From positions 1 through 37,006 of the forward strand of contig JAAZEB010000351.1 in the NCBI GenBank assembly GCA_012512505.1: a DNA stretch of 37,006 bases, given 5' to 3'. The position numbers and the translations under genes are program-made. Of the stretch, positions 16,006 to 23,777 are shown piece after piece; position 1 is the first letter of the stretch, and each line of letters begins with the position of its first letter. Source of the DNA: Armatimonadota bacterium (GTDB taxonomy: Bacteria; Armatimonadota; JAAZEB01). The notes beneath the pieces were generated by a model. It saw only the letters and a program-made list of their open reading frames with translations. It was not told where the DNA came from and did no database searches.

Positions 16006-16856
16006 CAGCGTTCCTCCGCGAAGCAAAGCGCCAGATCGGCCAGCAGCTCCTCCACGCCCTCGATGCGGTAGGAGAGGGAGCCATCGGCATCGCGGGTGCT
16101 GCCGGCGTAGGCAACGCAGTGCTCGTGACACTCGATCCCCTGGTGGCGCAGGCGGTTGAACAAGATGGAGTAGGCGGTGTGGATCAGGCTGCGCACCTGC
16201 GCCACCGGCAGACAGTGAATGTCCGCCTTGGTAAAGATGAAGAAGATCGGCTTGCCGCGCATGCTGGTGTTCATCTGGATGGCGGTCTCGATGCCGCGAC
16301 AGAGGGGGGCCACCTGCTCGGCGAGGGCAGCGCGCAGGTGGTCCTCGCGCTCCGTTGGCGAGAGCGCCGCGAACTCCTCCCGCGTGCGCAGGCGCCGCGC
16401 CAGGTCTACCACCACCAGCAGCCCATCAGCGTTGACCACCAGGGAGAAGAACTGCCTCACGATCGGGTGGGCTAGTGGGCCGTCGGGCGTGGGGGTCTGG
16501 AGGACGTTGGTCACCTCCACCAGTTCACCGCCGGGGGTGTCGTGGCTGGAGATCACCAGGCGCACCGGCAGCTCGCGCTGCAGCCCGCCCCGGTTCAGCA
16601 CCACGGTGTTTACCTGCAGCACCAGCGGCTGCTTCTGCACGCTGGCCGGGATCGGGGCGTTGCGCAGCATGAACGGGTCGATCTCGTAGAAGTAGCGGGC
16701 GGTCTCAACGCTTGGCTGGCCATAGCCGCTGTCAGAGAGGTAGCGTCCGATCCCCCACGCCAGGCAGGTCTTGCCGGCGCCGTTCACCCCCAGGATCGGC
16801 AGTCGCCGCGGCCGGGGCTGGCCCCACCGCCTGCGGATGCTCCAGAAGGACCTCAC
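16005..16856 (-). CDS. Small P-loop GTPase (DO-GTPase/TRAFAC-like)
   Basis: A 283-residue predicted GTPase. Visible motifs are the G1 loop GVNGAGKT (residues 23-30), a DTPGG Walker B/G3 (DxxG, 106-109), the hydrophobic strand ADGLLVVVDLA (143-153) and the G4 motif TKAD (209-212). This gives specificity for guanine by family rule. The N-terminus is basic (SIRRRWGQPRPRR) and might touch membrane or nucleic acid. The pattern fits the bacterial double-GTPase/TRAFAC group found with GAP1 proteins, not EngA, Era or Obg. GTG at 16856 is chosen because AAGGAGG lies 5 nt upstream; ATG 16874 is in frame but has no ribosome site. It heads the minus-strand cassette and overlaps the GAP1-like gene. Confidence 0.82.
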   Translation of the reverse strand: MRSFWSIRRRWGQPRPRRLPILGVNGAGKTCLAWGIGRYLSDSGYGQPSVETARYFYEIDPFMLRNAPIPASVQKQPLVLQVNTVVLNRGGLQRELPVRLVISSHDTPGGELVEVTNVLQTPTPDGPLAHPIVRQFFSLVVNADGLLVVVDLARRLRTREEFAALSPTEREDHLRAALAEQVAPLCRGIETAIQMNTSMRGKPIFFIFTKADIHCLPVAQVRSLIHTAYSILFNRLRHQGIECHEHCVAYAGSTRDADGSLSYRIEGVEELLADLALCFAEER

Positions 16857-17121
16857 CACGCCCTCCTTTGTCATTCGTAGCGGCCGGCCTCACGCTGGTC
16901 CGCCTGGCCGCGGAGCAGTGCTCCTCCTGTTCCCCGGGCGCCGGCCGGCTCCTGCTGCCCCAATCAGCGCCGACCATTGCCGGGAGGGGCTGGCGTCGCC
17001 GGCGTGGAACCTGAGGCCGACGGGATGCCGCGCTCCCGCGCGATCGGCGGCAGGAGTTGGCCCCCGGCATCCCGAACAATGTCCCGTTCCTTTTCATTCC
17101 CTTTGTTTGGAGGCGGTTGCG
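16857..17121. other. Divergent gap between GTPase cassette and galK
   Basis: 265 bp without a gene. It holds a near-palindrome GGAGCAGTGCTCC (16912-16924) and several GC-rich inverted fragments. No promoter with both -35 and -10 boxes is evident for either side. Confidence 0.4.
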
Positions 17122-18285
17122 ATGAGTGGGCGGATGCAGGCAGTGCGCGCGGAGTTCGCGCGAGTGTTCGGCGGCGAATGCACCCTGGTGCGGGCGCCGG
17201 GGCGGGTGAACCTGATTGGCGAGCACACCGACTACAACGAGGGCTTCGTCTTCCCGGTGGCGATTGACCGCGAGGTGCGCTACGCCGTGGCTCCGCGTGA
17301 CGACCGCCGGGTGGTCCTCCGCTCGCTCAACTTCAACGCGCAGGCCGAGTTCTCGCTGGACGACATCCAGCACGACGCGGAGCAGCGCTGGAGCAACTAC
17401 GTGCGCGGCATTGCCTGGGCGCTGCAGGGGGCCGGCTACCCGCTGCGCGGCATGAACGCCGTCATCGAGGGAGACGTGCCCCTAGGCGCGGGCCTCAGCT
17501 CCTCCGCGGCGATGGAGGTGGCCGCGCTCCTCGCCTTCGAGGTGGCCGGCGGCTTTCAGGTCGAGCCGGTGCAGGCGGCGCTGCTGGCCCAGAAGTCGGA
17601 GAACCAGTTCGTCGGCCTCAACTGCGGCATCATGGACCAGTTCATCTCCCGTCTCGGGCGCAAGGGGCACGCGCTGCTGATCGACTGCCGCTCGCTCGAC
17701 TATCAGGCGGTGCCGGTGGGCGGCGACGACGTGCGCATCGTGGTGGCCGACAGCAAGGTGGAGCGCGGCCTGGTCGACTCCGAGTACAACCGCCGCCGCT
17801 CCGAATGCGAGCGGGCGGTGGCGCTGCTCTCGGGGCGGCTGCCTGGTATCCGCGCCTTGCGCGACGTAACGCCGGAACAGCTTGCCGAGCACGCCGACGT
17901 GCTGGAAGGGGAGACGCTGCGCCGGGCTCGCCATGTGGTGAGCGAGAACGACCGCTGCCTGCGCAGCGTGGCGGCGCTTCGGGTCGGCGACGTGGCGGCG
18001 TTCGGCCGGCTGATGGACGAGTCGCACCAGAGCCTGCGCGACGACTACGCGGTGAGCTGCCGCGAGCTAGACCTGCTGGTGGAGGCGGCCCACGCCGTGC
18101 CGGGAGTGCTTGGCTCGCGCATGACGGGAGCCGGCTTTGGCGGCTGCACCGTGAGCCTGGTGCGGGCTGAGGCGGTGGCGCGCTTCCAGGCTGAGGTGGC
18201 GAGCGCCTACGAGCGGGCGGTTGGCCGGCCCCCTGAGATCTACGTCTGCAGCGCCGAGGAGGGCGCCGGGACGGTTGAGGTGTAG
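17122..18285 (+). CDS. galK: Galactokinase
   Basis: Phosphorylates galactose to galactose 1-phosphate, the entry step of the Leloir pathway, in the cytoplasm. The 387-residue product has the GHMP-kinase galactokinase signature APGRVNLIGEHTDYNEGF. It also has the ATP loop PLGAGLSSSAAMEVAALL, the NCGIMDQFISRLG segment with the catalytic Asp, and MTGAGFGGCTVSLV near the C-terminus. Length is normal. Start ATG 17122 is preceded by TTTGGAGG with an 8-nt spacer. The stop TAG directly abuts the ATG of the next gene, so the two form an operon. Together with the alpha-galactosidase at 21 kb it points to galactoside use. galT and galE are not in the window. Confidence 0.96.
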   Translation: MSGRMQAVRAEFARVFGGECTLVRAPGRVNLIGEHTDYNEGFVFPVAIDREVRYAVAPRDDRRVVLRSLNFNAQAEFSLDDIQHDAEQRWSNYVRGIAWALQGAGYPLRGMNAVIEGDVPLGAGLSSSAAMEVAALLAFEVAGGFQVEPVQAALLAQKSENQFVGLNCGIMDQFISRLGRKGHALLIDCRSLDYQAVPVGGDDVRIVVADSKVERGLVDSEYNRRRSECERAVALLSGRLPGIRALRDVTPEQLAEHADVLEGETLRRARHVVSENDRCLRSVAALRVGDVAAFGRLMDESHQSLRDDYAVSCRELDLLVEAAHAVPGVLGSRMTGAGFGGCTVSLVRAEAVARFQAEVASAYERAVGRPPEIYVCSAEEGAGTVEV

Positions 18286-19356
18286 ATGCGGCCCACGCAG
18301 ATCACCCGCGCCACGGTCGAGCCGTTCAACATCGCGCTGCCGCGTCCGTTCGAGACGGCGGCCGCTCGGCGGACGGCGGCGCACAACGTCCTGCTCACCC
18401 TGGAGTTGGCGGGGGGAGCTCAAGGCACCGGCGAAGTGGCGCCCGCGCCGCACGTAACCGGGGAGGACCAGGCCGACACCCTCCGGCGCCTGGAGGCGTT
18501 CGCCGGAGCGCTGGTGGGGCAGGACGTGGCCCGCTACCGCGCCCTCTCCGAGGCGTTCCGGCGGGCCTACCCGGAGGCTCCCGCGGCGCGTGCTGGTCTG
18601 GAGAGCGCCCTTCTGGATGCCTACTGCCGGCACCTGGGCGTGCCGCTGTTCCACTTCCTGGGGGGAGCGACGGCCGAACTGCGCACCGACGTGACCGTGC
18701 CGATTGTGGCGCCGGCTGAGGCGGAAGAGGTGGCCCGCCAGGCGGTGGCCCAGGGCTTCACCGATCTGAAGGTGAAGGTCGGCGCCGGCAACCACGACTT
18801 CGAGCGCACCCTGGCGGTGGCCCGGGCGGCCCCCGGCGTGCCGATTCGCCTGGACGGCAACCAGGGCTTCACCCCCGAGGGCGCCGTTGCCTTCCTGCGG
18901 CGCGTCCTCGATGCCGGGGTGACGGTGGCGCTCTACGAGCAGCCGGTACCGCGTGAAGACCTGGCCGGGATGCGCTTCGTGCGCGAGCGCGTCTCGGTGC
19001 CGGTGGCCGCCGATGAAAGCGTGATCCACCCCGAGGACGCCTACCGGGTGGCCCAGGCCGGTGCTGCCGACGTGGTGAACCTGAAGCTGATGAAGTCTGG
19101 CGTTCTCGGGGCGCTGGCCATCGCTGGCCTCTGCCGCGCCGCCGGCCTGCGCCTGATGCTCGGGTGTATGCTCGAGTCGCGCCTGGGGATCAGCGTGGCC
19201 GCGCACCTGGCCGCCGGCCTTGGCGGGTTCGATTTCCTCGACCTGGACGGCCACCTGCTAACCGGAGACACCTGCGCCAGCGGCGGCTTCTCCCAGACCG
19301 GCAGCCGTCTCTCCCTCTCTCCGGATCTCCCCGGCCACGCCGCCACGCGCGTCTGA
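18286..19356 (+). CDS. Enolase-superfamily dipeptide epimerase-like enzyme
   Basis: A 356-residue member of the mandelate racemase/muconate lactonizing branch of the enolase superfamily. The catalytic signature is present in order: TDLKVKVGAG (KxK), RLDGNQGF (metal Asp), LYEQPVPRED (metal Glu), AADESV (metal Asp), NLKLMKSGV (second catalytic Lys), and a C-terminal FLDLDGH. The KxK...KxxK arrangement and the DLDG end motif fit L-Ala-D/L-Glu and related dipeptide epimerases best; substrate remains a guess. The ATG at 18286 follows the galK stop with no spacer, so it is co-translated or read through from galK. The pairing with galK has no obvious metabolic logic. Confidence 0.9.
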   Translation: MRPTQITRATVEPFNIALPRPFETAAARRTAAHNVLLTLELAGGAQGTGEVAPAPHVTGEDQADTLRRLEAFAGALVGQDVARYRALSEAFRRAYPEAPAARAGLESALLDAYCRHLGVPLFHFLGGATAELRTDVTVPIVAPAEAEEVARQAVAQGFTDLKVKVGAGNHDFERTLAVARAAPGVPIRLDGNQGFTPEGAVAFLRRVLDAGVTVALYEQPVPREDLAGMRFVRERVSVPVAADESVIHPEDAYRVAQAGAADVVNLKLMKSGVLGALAIAGLCRAAGLRLMLGCMLESRLGISVAAHLAAGLGGFDFLDLDGHLLTGDTCASGGFSQTGSRLSLSPDLPGHAATRV

Positions 19357-19376
19357 GCCGCCTTGCCCTCGGCCAT

Positions 19377-19520
19377 GCGGCTACCCAACCGCTGAAGCCC
19401 GATGGCTCGGGCACTCCGATGATCGCCGGGGGGAGAGCAGCGGCGCGCCGCAGCCATGCGGCTTCCCGGCCCCCCGAAGCCCGATTGCTCGGGCACTCCG
19501 ACCAGTTGCCCGGGATGCTG
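19377..19520 (+). repeat. Second locus of the 81-bp REP-like repeat
   Basis: One full 81-bp unit (19377-19457) and a partial unit (19458 to about 19520) share the GCGGCT...TGAAGCCCGAT-GCTCGGGCACTCCG pattern with the array at 9387-9668. The spacing from GCGG to GCGG is exactly 81 bp, as there. It occupies the gap behind the galK operon and in front of the promoter at 19535. Confidence 0.85.
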
Positions 19521-19534
19521 CGTCGTCACCCGCC

Positions 19535-19563
19535 TTGACCGGCAAACGCCCGTGTGCTATAAT
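19535..19563 (+). promoter_or_regulatory. Sigma-70-type promoter for the basic-tail protein
   Basis: TTGACC (19535-19540) and TATAAT (19558-19563) are separated by 17 bp, one mismatch from consensus. The start codon of the next gene is 38 bp downstream of the -10 box. Confidence 0.85.
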
Positions 19564-19600
19564 GGGAATGCCTTTCTAGACGATTGAGGGAGACCAGTTG

Positions 19601-20194
19601 ATGAATGCCATCTGGCGGCTGAGCGCCGAGCACGGGATTGCCTACGTCGAGGATCGGCGCCAGGCCCTCAGCCTCATCCACTCCGACCTGGTGGAGGGCC
19701 GCACGCTGGGCGACGCGATGGCGGTCTACACCACGCCGCGCGGGCGCACCTTCGCGTGGCAGATCCTCTTCCCCTGCGAGCGTTGGAGCGCCGTGGCCCG
19801 CACCCTGGCGATCACCGGGGAAGCGGCGCGGCAGCCCCCCAACCCCGCCGCGGAAGCGCCCGCGCCAGATCCCGTGCCGCCGTCAACCTCGGAGAAGAAG
19901 CCGGCCAGGGCGGCCGCCGCCACCACCCGGCGACCGCGCCGCGCCACTGCGCCGGCGGAGGGTGCCACCACGGCATCGGCGGTCGGCCGCAAGAGGGCGG
20001 CAAGCGCGCCGCCGACCCCCGCGGCGAAGCGCCGGGCGAAGCGCGCGCCAGCCTCGGACGCGCCGCCACTTGCCGCGGCCCCGGCGTCCGACGTGCCTTC
20101 CGGGCCGGACCCCCTCCCGGCGAAGCAGCAGCGCGCCGCCACCGCCAAACCCCGAACCCCAGCGGGCAAGGGGCGCTCCCGCAAGGGCGGGTGA
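19601..20194 (+). CDS. Small protein with histone-H1-like Ala/Pro/Lys/Arg-rich tail
   Basis: A 197-residue protein of unknown function. Residues 1-75 form a small folded-looking domain (MNAIWRLSAEHGIAYVEDRR, ...VYTTPRGRTFAWQILFPCER). Residues about 80-197 are disordered and made almost entirely of Ala, Pro, Lys, Arg, Ser and Thr, with repeated AAKRRAKRAPA- and TRRPRRATAP-like patches as in bacterial histone H1-like proteins. Such tails usually bind nucleic acid, so a nucleoid or RNA-associated role is plausible. ATG 19601 is chosen over the adjacent TTG because GAGGGAG lies 7 nt away. It has its own strong promoter and stands alone. Its low-complexity tail might inflate coding signals, but promoter and ribosome site support it. 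Confidence 0.82.
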   Translation: MNAIWRLSAEHGIAYVEDRRQALSLIHSDLVEGRTLGDAMAVYTTPRGRTFAWQILFPCERWSAVARTLAITGEAARQPPNPAAEAPAPDPVPPSTSEKKPARAAAATTRRPRRATAPAEGATTASAVGRKRAASAPPTPAAKRRAKRAPASDAPPLAAAPASDVPSGPDPLPAKQQRAATAKPRTPAGKGRSRKGG

Positions 20195-20235
20195 TGTCGC
20201 GCCGGCGGAGCGCCCCGTTTCTGTGGTGAGGGTGC

Positions 20236-21024
20236 CTACACCGGGCGCGCGAGGATCTCGGCGGTGAGGGCTGCATCCTCCTCGACCATGCGGTCGTTAT
20301 CCCCGCGATAGATGCCGACGTTCACCGCGTCGGTGCGCTTGATGTTGGCGAACGCGTACTCGAAGGCCTCGCGGGCGGGCACGCGGCCGGCGCCCAGGAT
20401 CTTGTAGGCGATGCAGGGGACGGTGATCTGCTGGATCGCCGCCACGGCGCGGGGCGGGTCTGCCCGGTCAAAGCGGTCGCCGCCGCCGCGGTGCAGGCTG
20501 CCGCAGTTGTAGAAGCAGACGGCGTGGAAGTCGGCGATGCCCAGGGAATGCACCCAGAGGTGCGCCTCCGGGGCATGGCCCGCTACGCCGGCCGGGAGGT
20601 GGTGGCGACGGATCCGCTCCAGCCACTCGGTGAGCGGTCCCGCGTCCTGCTCGGCGTAGGCCTGATCGACGTGCCCGCCATGGATGTAGATCGCCTTGGC
20701 CCCGGCCGCGACCGCCGCGTCAATCGCCTGCGACACGCTCTGCTGGCCGCTATCGGCACCCACCTGAGCGATCCACTGCAGAGTTCCGCCCTCGTTGTAG
20801 TACTCCCGCAGCAGCCGATGCACGTGCAGGTCCGAGCGCATGATCGTCGTGTTCAGGCCGGCGGCTTCGGCGCGCCGAAGCGTTTCCTTCAGCCGTTCGA
20901 CGGTGTAGTAGTTCAGCATCTCCTCGTCACGCTCGTGGCTTTGGTGGCTGAAGCCGCTGAACGGGTTGCCGCCCAGGATCAAGCGCGTTACTGAAAGCCC
21001 ACACAGATCAATCGTTGGCAGCAT
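20236..21024 (-). CDS. TIM-barrel protein of unknown function
   Basis: A 262-residue cytoplasmic protein. The opening LPTIDLCGLSVTRLILGGNPFSG resembles the start of aldo-keto reductases, but the later sequence lacks the usual catalytic Tyr/Lys/His set in the expected places. Alternating strand-helix segments (AGLNTTIMRSD, LQWIAQVGA, AKAIYIHGGH, DFHAVCFYNCG, VPCIAYKILGAG, DAVNVGIYRG) suggest a complete barrel. Conserved-looking polar residues include the MRSDLH and IHGGHVD stretches. Start ATG 21024 has GGAGGGAGGG about 9 nt upstream. It is divergent from the alpha-galactosidase with a 128-bp gap. A carbohydrate-related role is only a guess from context. Confidence 0.75.
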   Translation of the reverse strand: MLPTIDLCGLSVTRLILGGNPFSGFSHQSHERDEEMLNYYTVERLKETLRRAEAAGLNTTIMRSDLHVHRLLREYYNEGGTLQWIAQVGADSGQQSVSQAIDAAVAAGAKAIYIHGGHVDQAYAEQDAGPLTEWLERIRRHHLPAGVAGHAPEAHLWVHSLGIADFHAVCFYNCGSLHRGGGDRFDRADPPRAVAAIQQITVPCIAYKILGAGRVPAREAFEYAFANIKRTDAVNVGIYRGDNDRMVEEDAALTAEILARPV

Positions 21025-21152
21025 GCAATGGCCCTCCCTCCGAGCGCCGACAGCGCCCCCCTCCGGTTCCCGGTGGCGGTGCCAGCATCCTGCCCGAAGG
21101 AGGCCGCGCCAGGGCAGCGAACACCAGGAGGACAGGGAGGCCCAAGAGCACC

Positions 21153-23690
21153 ATGATGAGGGCAGCAGTCCTGGGCGGCATCGCGCTGCTGGCCGCGCAG
21201 GTAGGAGGTTGGAGCATGATGGAGAGCGAAATCCCGGCCGCCGCGCCGGAGGATGCCGTGATGGCGAGCCCGGCGGAGGTGCAGGAAGCCCTCGACTGGG
21301 CAGCCGCTACCTTCGCTAGGGTCAGGCCGGCAGGACGCGTGCCGCTGCAGGTGCGCCGTCAGGACCATAACGTCCTCAACTTCGGGCGCTCGTGCATGGA
21401 GACGCCGATCCGCATCGGCGCGCGCACCTTTGAGCACGGCCTGGGCACCCACGCCAACAGCGAGATCGCCGTCACTGTGCCCCCGGGCGCCCGGCGCTTC
21501 GAGGCGTTCGTCGGCATCGACAACAACGACGACACTGGCGGCACGCGCGGCAGCGTGCAGTTTAGCGTGGAACTCGAGGGCCGCGAGGTGTTCCGCACCG
21601 AGACACTCACCGGCGGCATGGCGCCGGTGCCGGTGAGCATCGACCTCCCGGCAGATACCCGGGAGCTGGTGCTGAAGGTGGATACCACGCCCGACGGGCC
21701 GGCGCATGACCAGGCCGACTGGGCTGACGCCCGTCTGGTGATGGCCGATGGGCGCACCCTCTGGCTGGACGAGGGCCAGAGCCGCTTCTTCCTCCTGCAG
21801 ACTGACCCGCCCTTCTCTTTCCTCTACGCGGGCACCCCATCCGCCGAGCTTCTGAGCGGTTGGGAGCACGCGGTGGAGACCCACGAGGCGGACGACTGGG
21901 TGGAGTACCGCGCCACCTGGACCGACCCGCGGACGCGCCTGCGGGTGATCGCCACCGCGAAGGCGTTCCGGCGCTACCCGGCGGTGGAGTGGGTGCTCTC
22001 CTTCGAGAACGGCGGCGAGGCCGACACGCCGATCCTGGAGCAGATCCAGGCGCTGGACGTGCTGCTGCGCACCGGGAACAGCAAGCGCGCGGCGGTGCTG
22101 CACCACCTGTCCGGCGATGCCTGCGGCGAGAGCACCTTCCTGCCCCAGGTCACCAGCCTGGAAGCCGGCCAGCGCGTCGCCATGGCCCCCACCGGCGGCC
22201 GGCCCTCCTCCATCAGCGCCTTTCCTTTCTTCAACCTGCAGTACGCCGACGGAGGCGTGATCACCGGCATCGGCTGGTCAGGCCAGTGGGCCGCTTCCCT
22301 GGAACGGAGCGCCACCGGCCCCACGCGCCTGTGCGCTGGCATGGAGCGAACGCACCTGCGCCTCCGCCCGGGCGAGCGCATTCGCACCCCGCGCGTCCTC
22401 CTGATGCCCTGGCGGGGCGAGCGCCAGACGGCACACAACCGCTTCCGGCGCCTGATCCTCTTCCATTACGTGCCGCAGCAGAACGGCCGCCCGCTGCGCC
22501 TGCCGGTCGTCTCCCAGTGCTTTGACCGCTATAGCTGGACGCGGGCCGACTGGGCCACCGAGGCCGGCCAGATCCGCGCCGCGGAGTTCGCCCACGCCAT
22601 CGGCTGCGACCACCACTGGCTGGACGCGGCCTGGTTTGTGGGTGGCTTCCCCAACGGCGCCGGCAACTGGTTCCACAAGCCGGCGGAGTTCCCGCGTGGC
22701 CTGAAGCCGGTGAGCGACGCCTGCCACCGCCTGGGCCTGAAGTTCGTCCTGTGGTTCGAGCCGGAGCGCGTTCACCCCGGCTCTCAGATCGCCCGCGAGC
22801 ACCCGGAGTTCGTCTTCGGCGGCGAAGAGGGCGGCCTCTTCAAGCTCTCCGATCCCGACGCTCGTCGCTGGCTCACCGAGCTTCTCTCCCAGCGCATTCG
22901 CGAGTATGGCGTCGATGTCTACCGCAACGACTTCAACATCGACCCGCTCCCGTTCTGGCGGGCAAACGACGCCGAGGACCGCCAGGGAATCACCGAGATC
23001 CGCTACGTTGAGGGGCACTACGCCCTCTGGGATGAGCTGCTGGCGCGGCATCCGGGGCTGGTGATCGACAACTGCGCCAGCGGCGGCCGACGGATTGACC
23101 TGGAGACGATCACCCGCTCGGTGCCGCTGTGGCGCAGTGATACGAGCTGCTCGCCCGGGCACCCGGACTGGAACCAGGCACAGAGCTATGGTCTGGGCCT
23201 CTACCTCCCGCTGCATACCGCCTGCGGCTGGACGCCCGAGCCGTACGATTTCCGCAGTGCCGCCACCGCCGGCGCGATCTGCCAGTGGGCCTACCTCGAC
23301 GAGGACTTCCCGCTGCCACTGGCCAAGGCGACGATCGCCGAGGCGAAGGCGAACCAGCCCTACTGGTATGGCGACTTCTACCCCCTGACGCCCTGCACCA
23401 CCACGCCCGACCAGTTCATGGCCTACCAGCTTCATCGCGCGGATCTGAACGCCGGTCTGGTGCTGGCGTTCCGCCGCCCGGAGTGTGATCTGTTCGGGTT
23501 GATCGTCTCCCTGCGCGGCCTGGATCCGGAGGCCACTTACGTGTTGGAGATCGTGGACGACGCCCGGCGGAAGCGAATGCGCCGGGTGAGCGGCAAGGCA
23601 CTCCAGACCGAGGGCCTGGAACTGCGCCTGTCGCGGCCGGGGAGCAGCCTGATCGTCCGCTACCGGGCGGTGAACGAGACGGCGCGGTAA
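21153..23690 (+). CDS. Alpha-galactosidase-like GH36 enzyme with NPCBM domain
   Basis: An 845-residue enzyme. Residues about 75-200 are an NPCBM carbohydrate-binding module (FEHGLGTHANSEIAV, FVGIDNNDDTGG). The rest is a melibiase (GH36/GH27-like) domain: a beta-rich region, then a TIM barrel with FVLWFEPERV. The probable nucleophile is in VYRNDFNIDP (Asp593), followed by DNCASGGRRID and LWRSDTS with the probable acid/base Asp663. It hydrolyses terminal alpha-galactose from oligo- or polysaccharides by family knowledge. Start is ambiguous. ATG 21153 gives a signal-peptide-like N-terminus (MMRAAVLGGIALLAAQVGG) but a poor ribosome site. ATG 21216 has a strong AGGAGG 7 nt upstream and would give a cytoplasmic protein. 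It is upstream of no co-oriented gene. Confidence 0.9.
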   Translation: MMRAAVLGGIALLAAQVGGWSMMESEIPAAAPEDAVMASPAEVQEALDWAAATFARVRPAGRVPLQVRRQDHNVLNFGRSCMETPIRIGARTFEHGLGTHANSEIAVTVPPGARRFEAFVGIDNNDDTGGTRGSVQFSVELEGREVFRTETLTGGMAPVPVSIDLPADTRELVLKVDTTPDGPAHDQADWADARLVMADGRTLWLDEGQSRFFLLQTDPPFSFLYAGTPSAELLSGWEHAVETHEADDWVEYRATWTDPRTRLRVIATAKAFRRYPAVEWVLSFENGGEADTPILEQIQALDVLLRTGNSKRAAVLHHLSGDACGESTFLPQVTSLEAGQRVAMAPTGGRPSSISAFPFFNLQYADGGVITGIGWSGQWAASLERSATGPTRLCAGMERTHLRLRPGERIRTPRVLLMPWRGERQTAHNRFRRLILFHYVPQQNGRPLRLPVVSQCFDRYSWTRADWATEAGQIRAAEFAHAIGCDHHWLDAAWFVGGFPNGAGNWFHKPAEFPRGLKPVSDACHRLGLKFVLWFEPERVHPGSQIAREHPEFVFGGEEGGLFKLSDPDARRWLTELLSQRIREYGVDVYRNDFNIDPLPFWRANDAEDRQGITEIRYVEGHYALWDELLARHPGLVIDNCASGGRRIDLETITRSVPLWRSDTSCSPGHPDWNQAQSYGLGLYLPLHTACGWTPEPYDFRSAATAGAICQWAYLDEDFPLPLAKATIAEAKANQPYWYGDFYPLTPCTTTPDQFMAYQLHRADLNAGLVLAFRRPECDLFGLIVSLRGLDPEATYVLEIVDDARRKRMRRVSGKALQTEGLELRLSRPGSSLIVRYRAVNETAR

Positions 23691-23717
23691 GGCGGCCGAC
23701 CTCGGGCAGCCACCCGG

Positions 23718-23762
23718 CCCCTGGCCTTGCCACCGCGCCGCAGCGGGAGGGGCCTCCAGGGG
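23718..23762. terminator. Possible convergent terminator hairpin
   Basis: CCCCTGG at 23718-23724 pairs with CCAGGGG at 23756-23762 in the 87-bp gap between the convergent alpha-galactosidase and hydrolase genes. The loop is long (31 nt) and no U-run is evident, so support is weak. Confidence 0.3.
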
Positions 23763-23777
23763 AGTGACCGGCACCCC

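Noticed and set aside
14567-16114. 515-residue frame across the G-tract repeats
   Set aside because: It is an out-of-frame reading of the GAP1-like gene that continues into palindromic repeats, giving PPxFRGE-type peptides typical of translated repeats.
22278-23774. 498-residue minus-strand frame opposite the alpha-galactosidase
   Set aside because: Antisense shadow of the GH36 catalytic domain; no recognisable motif.
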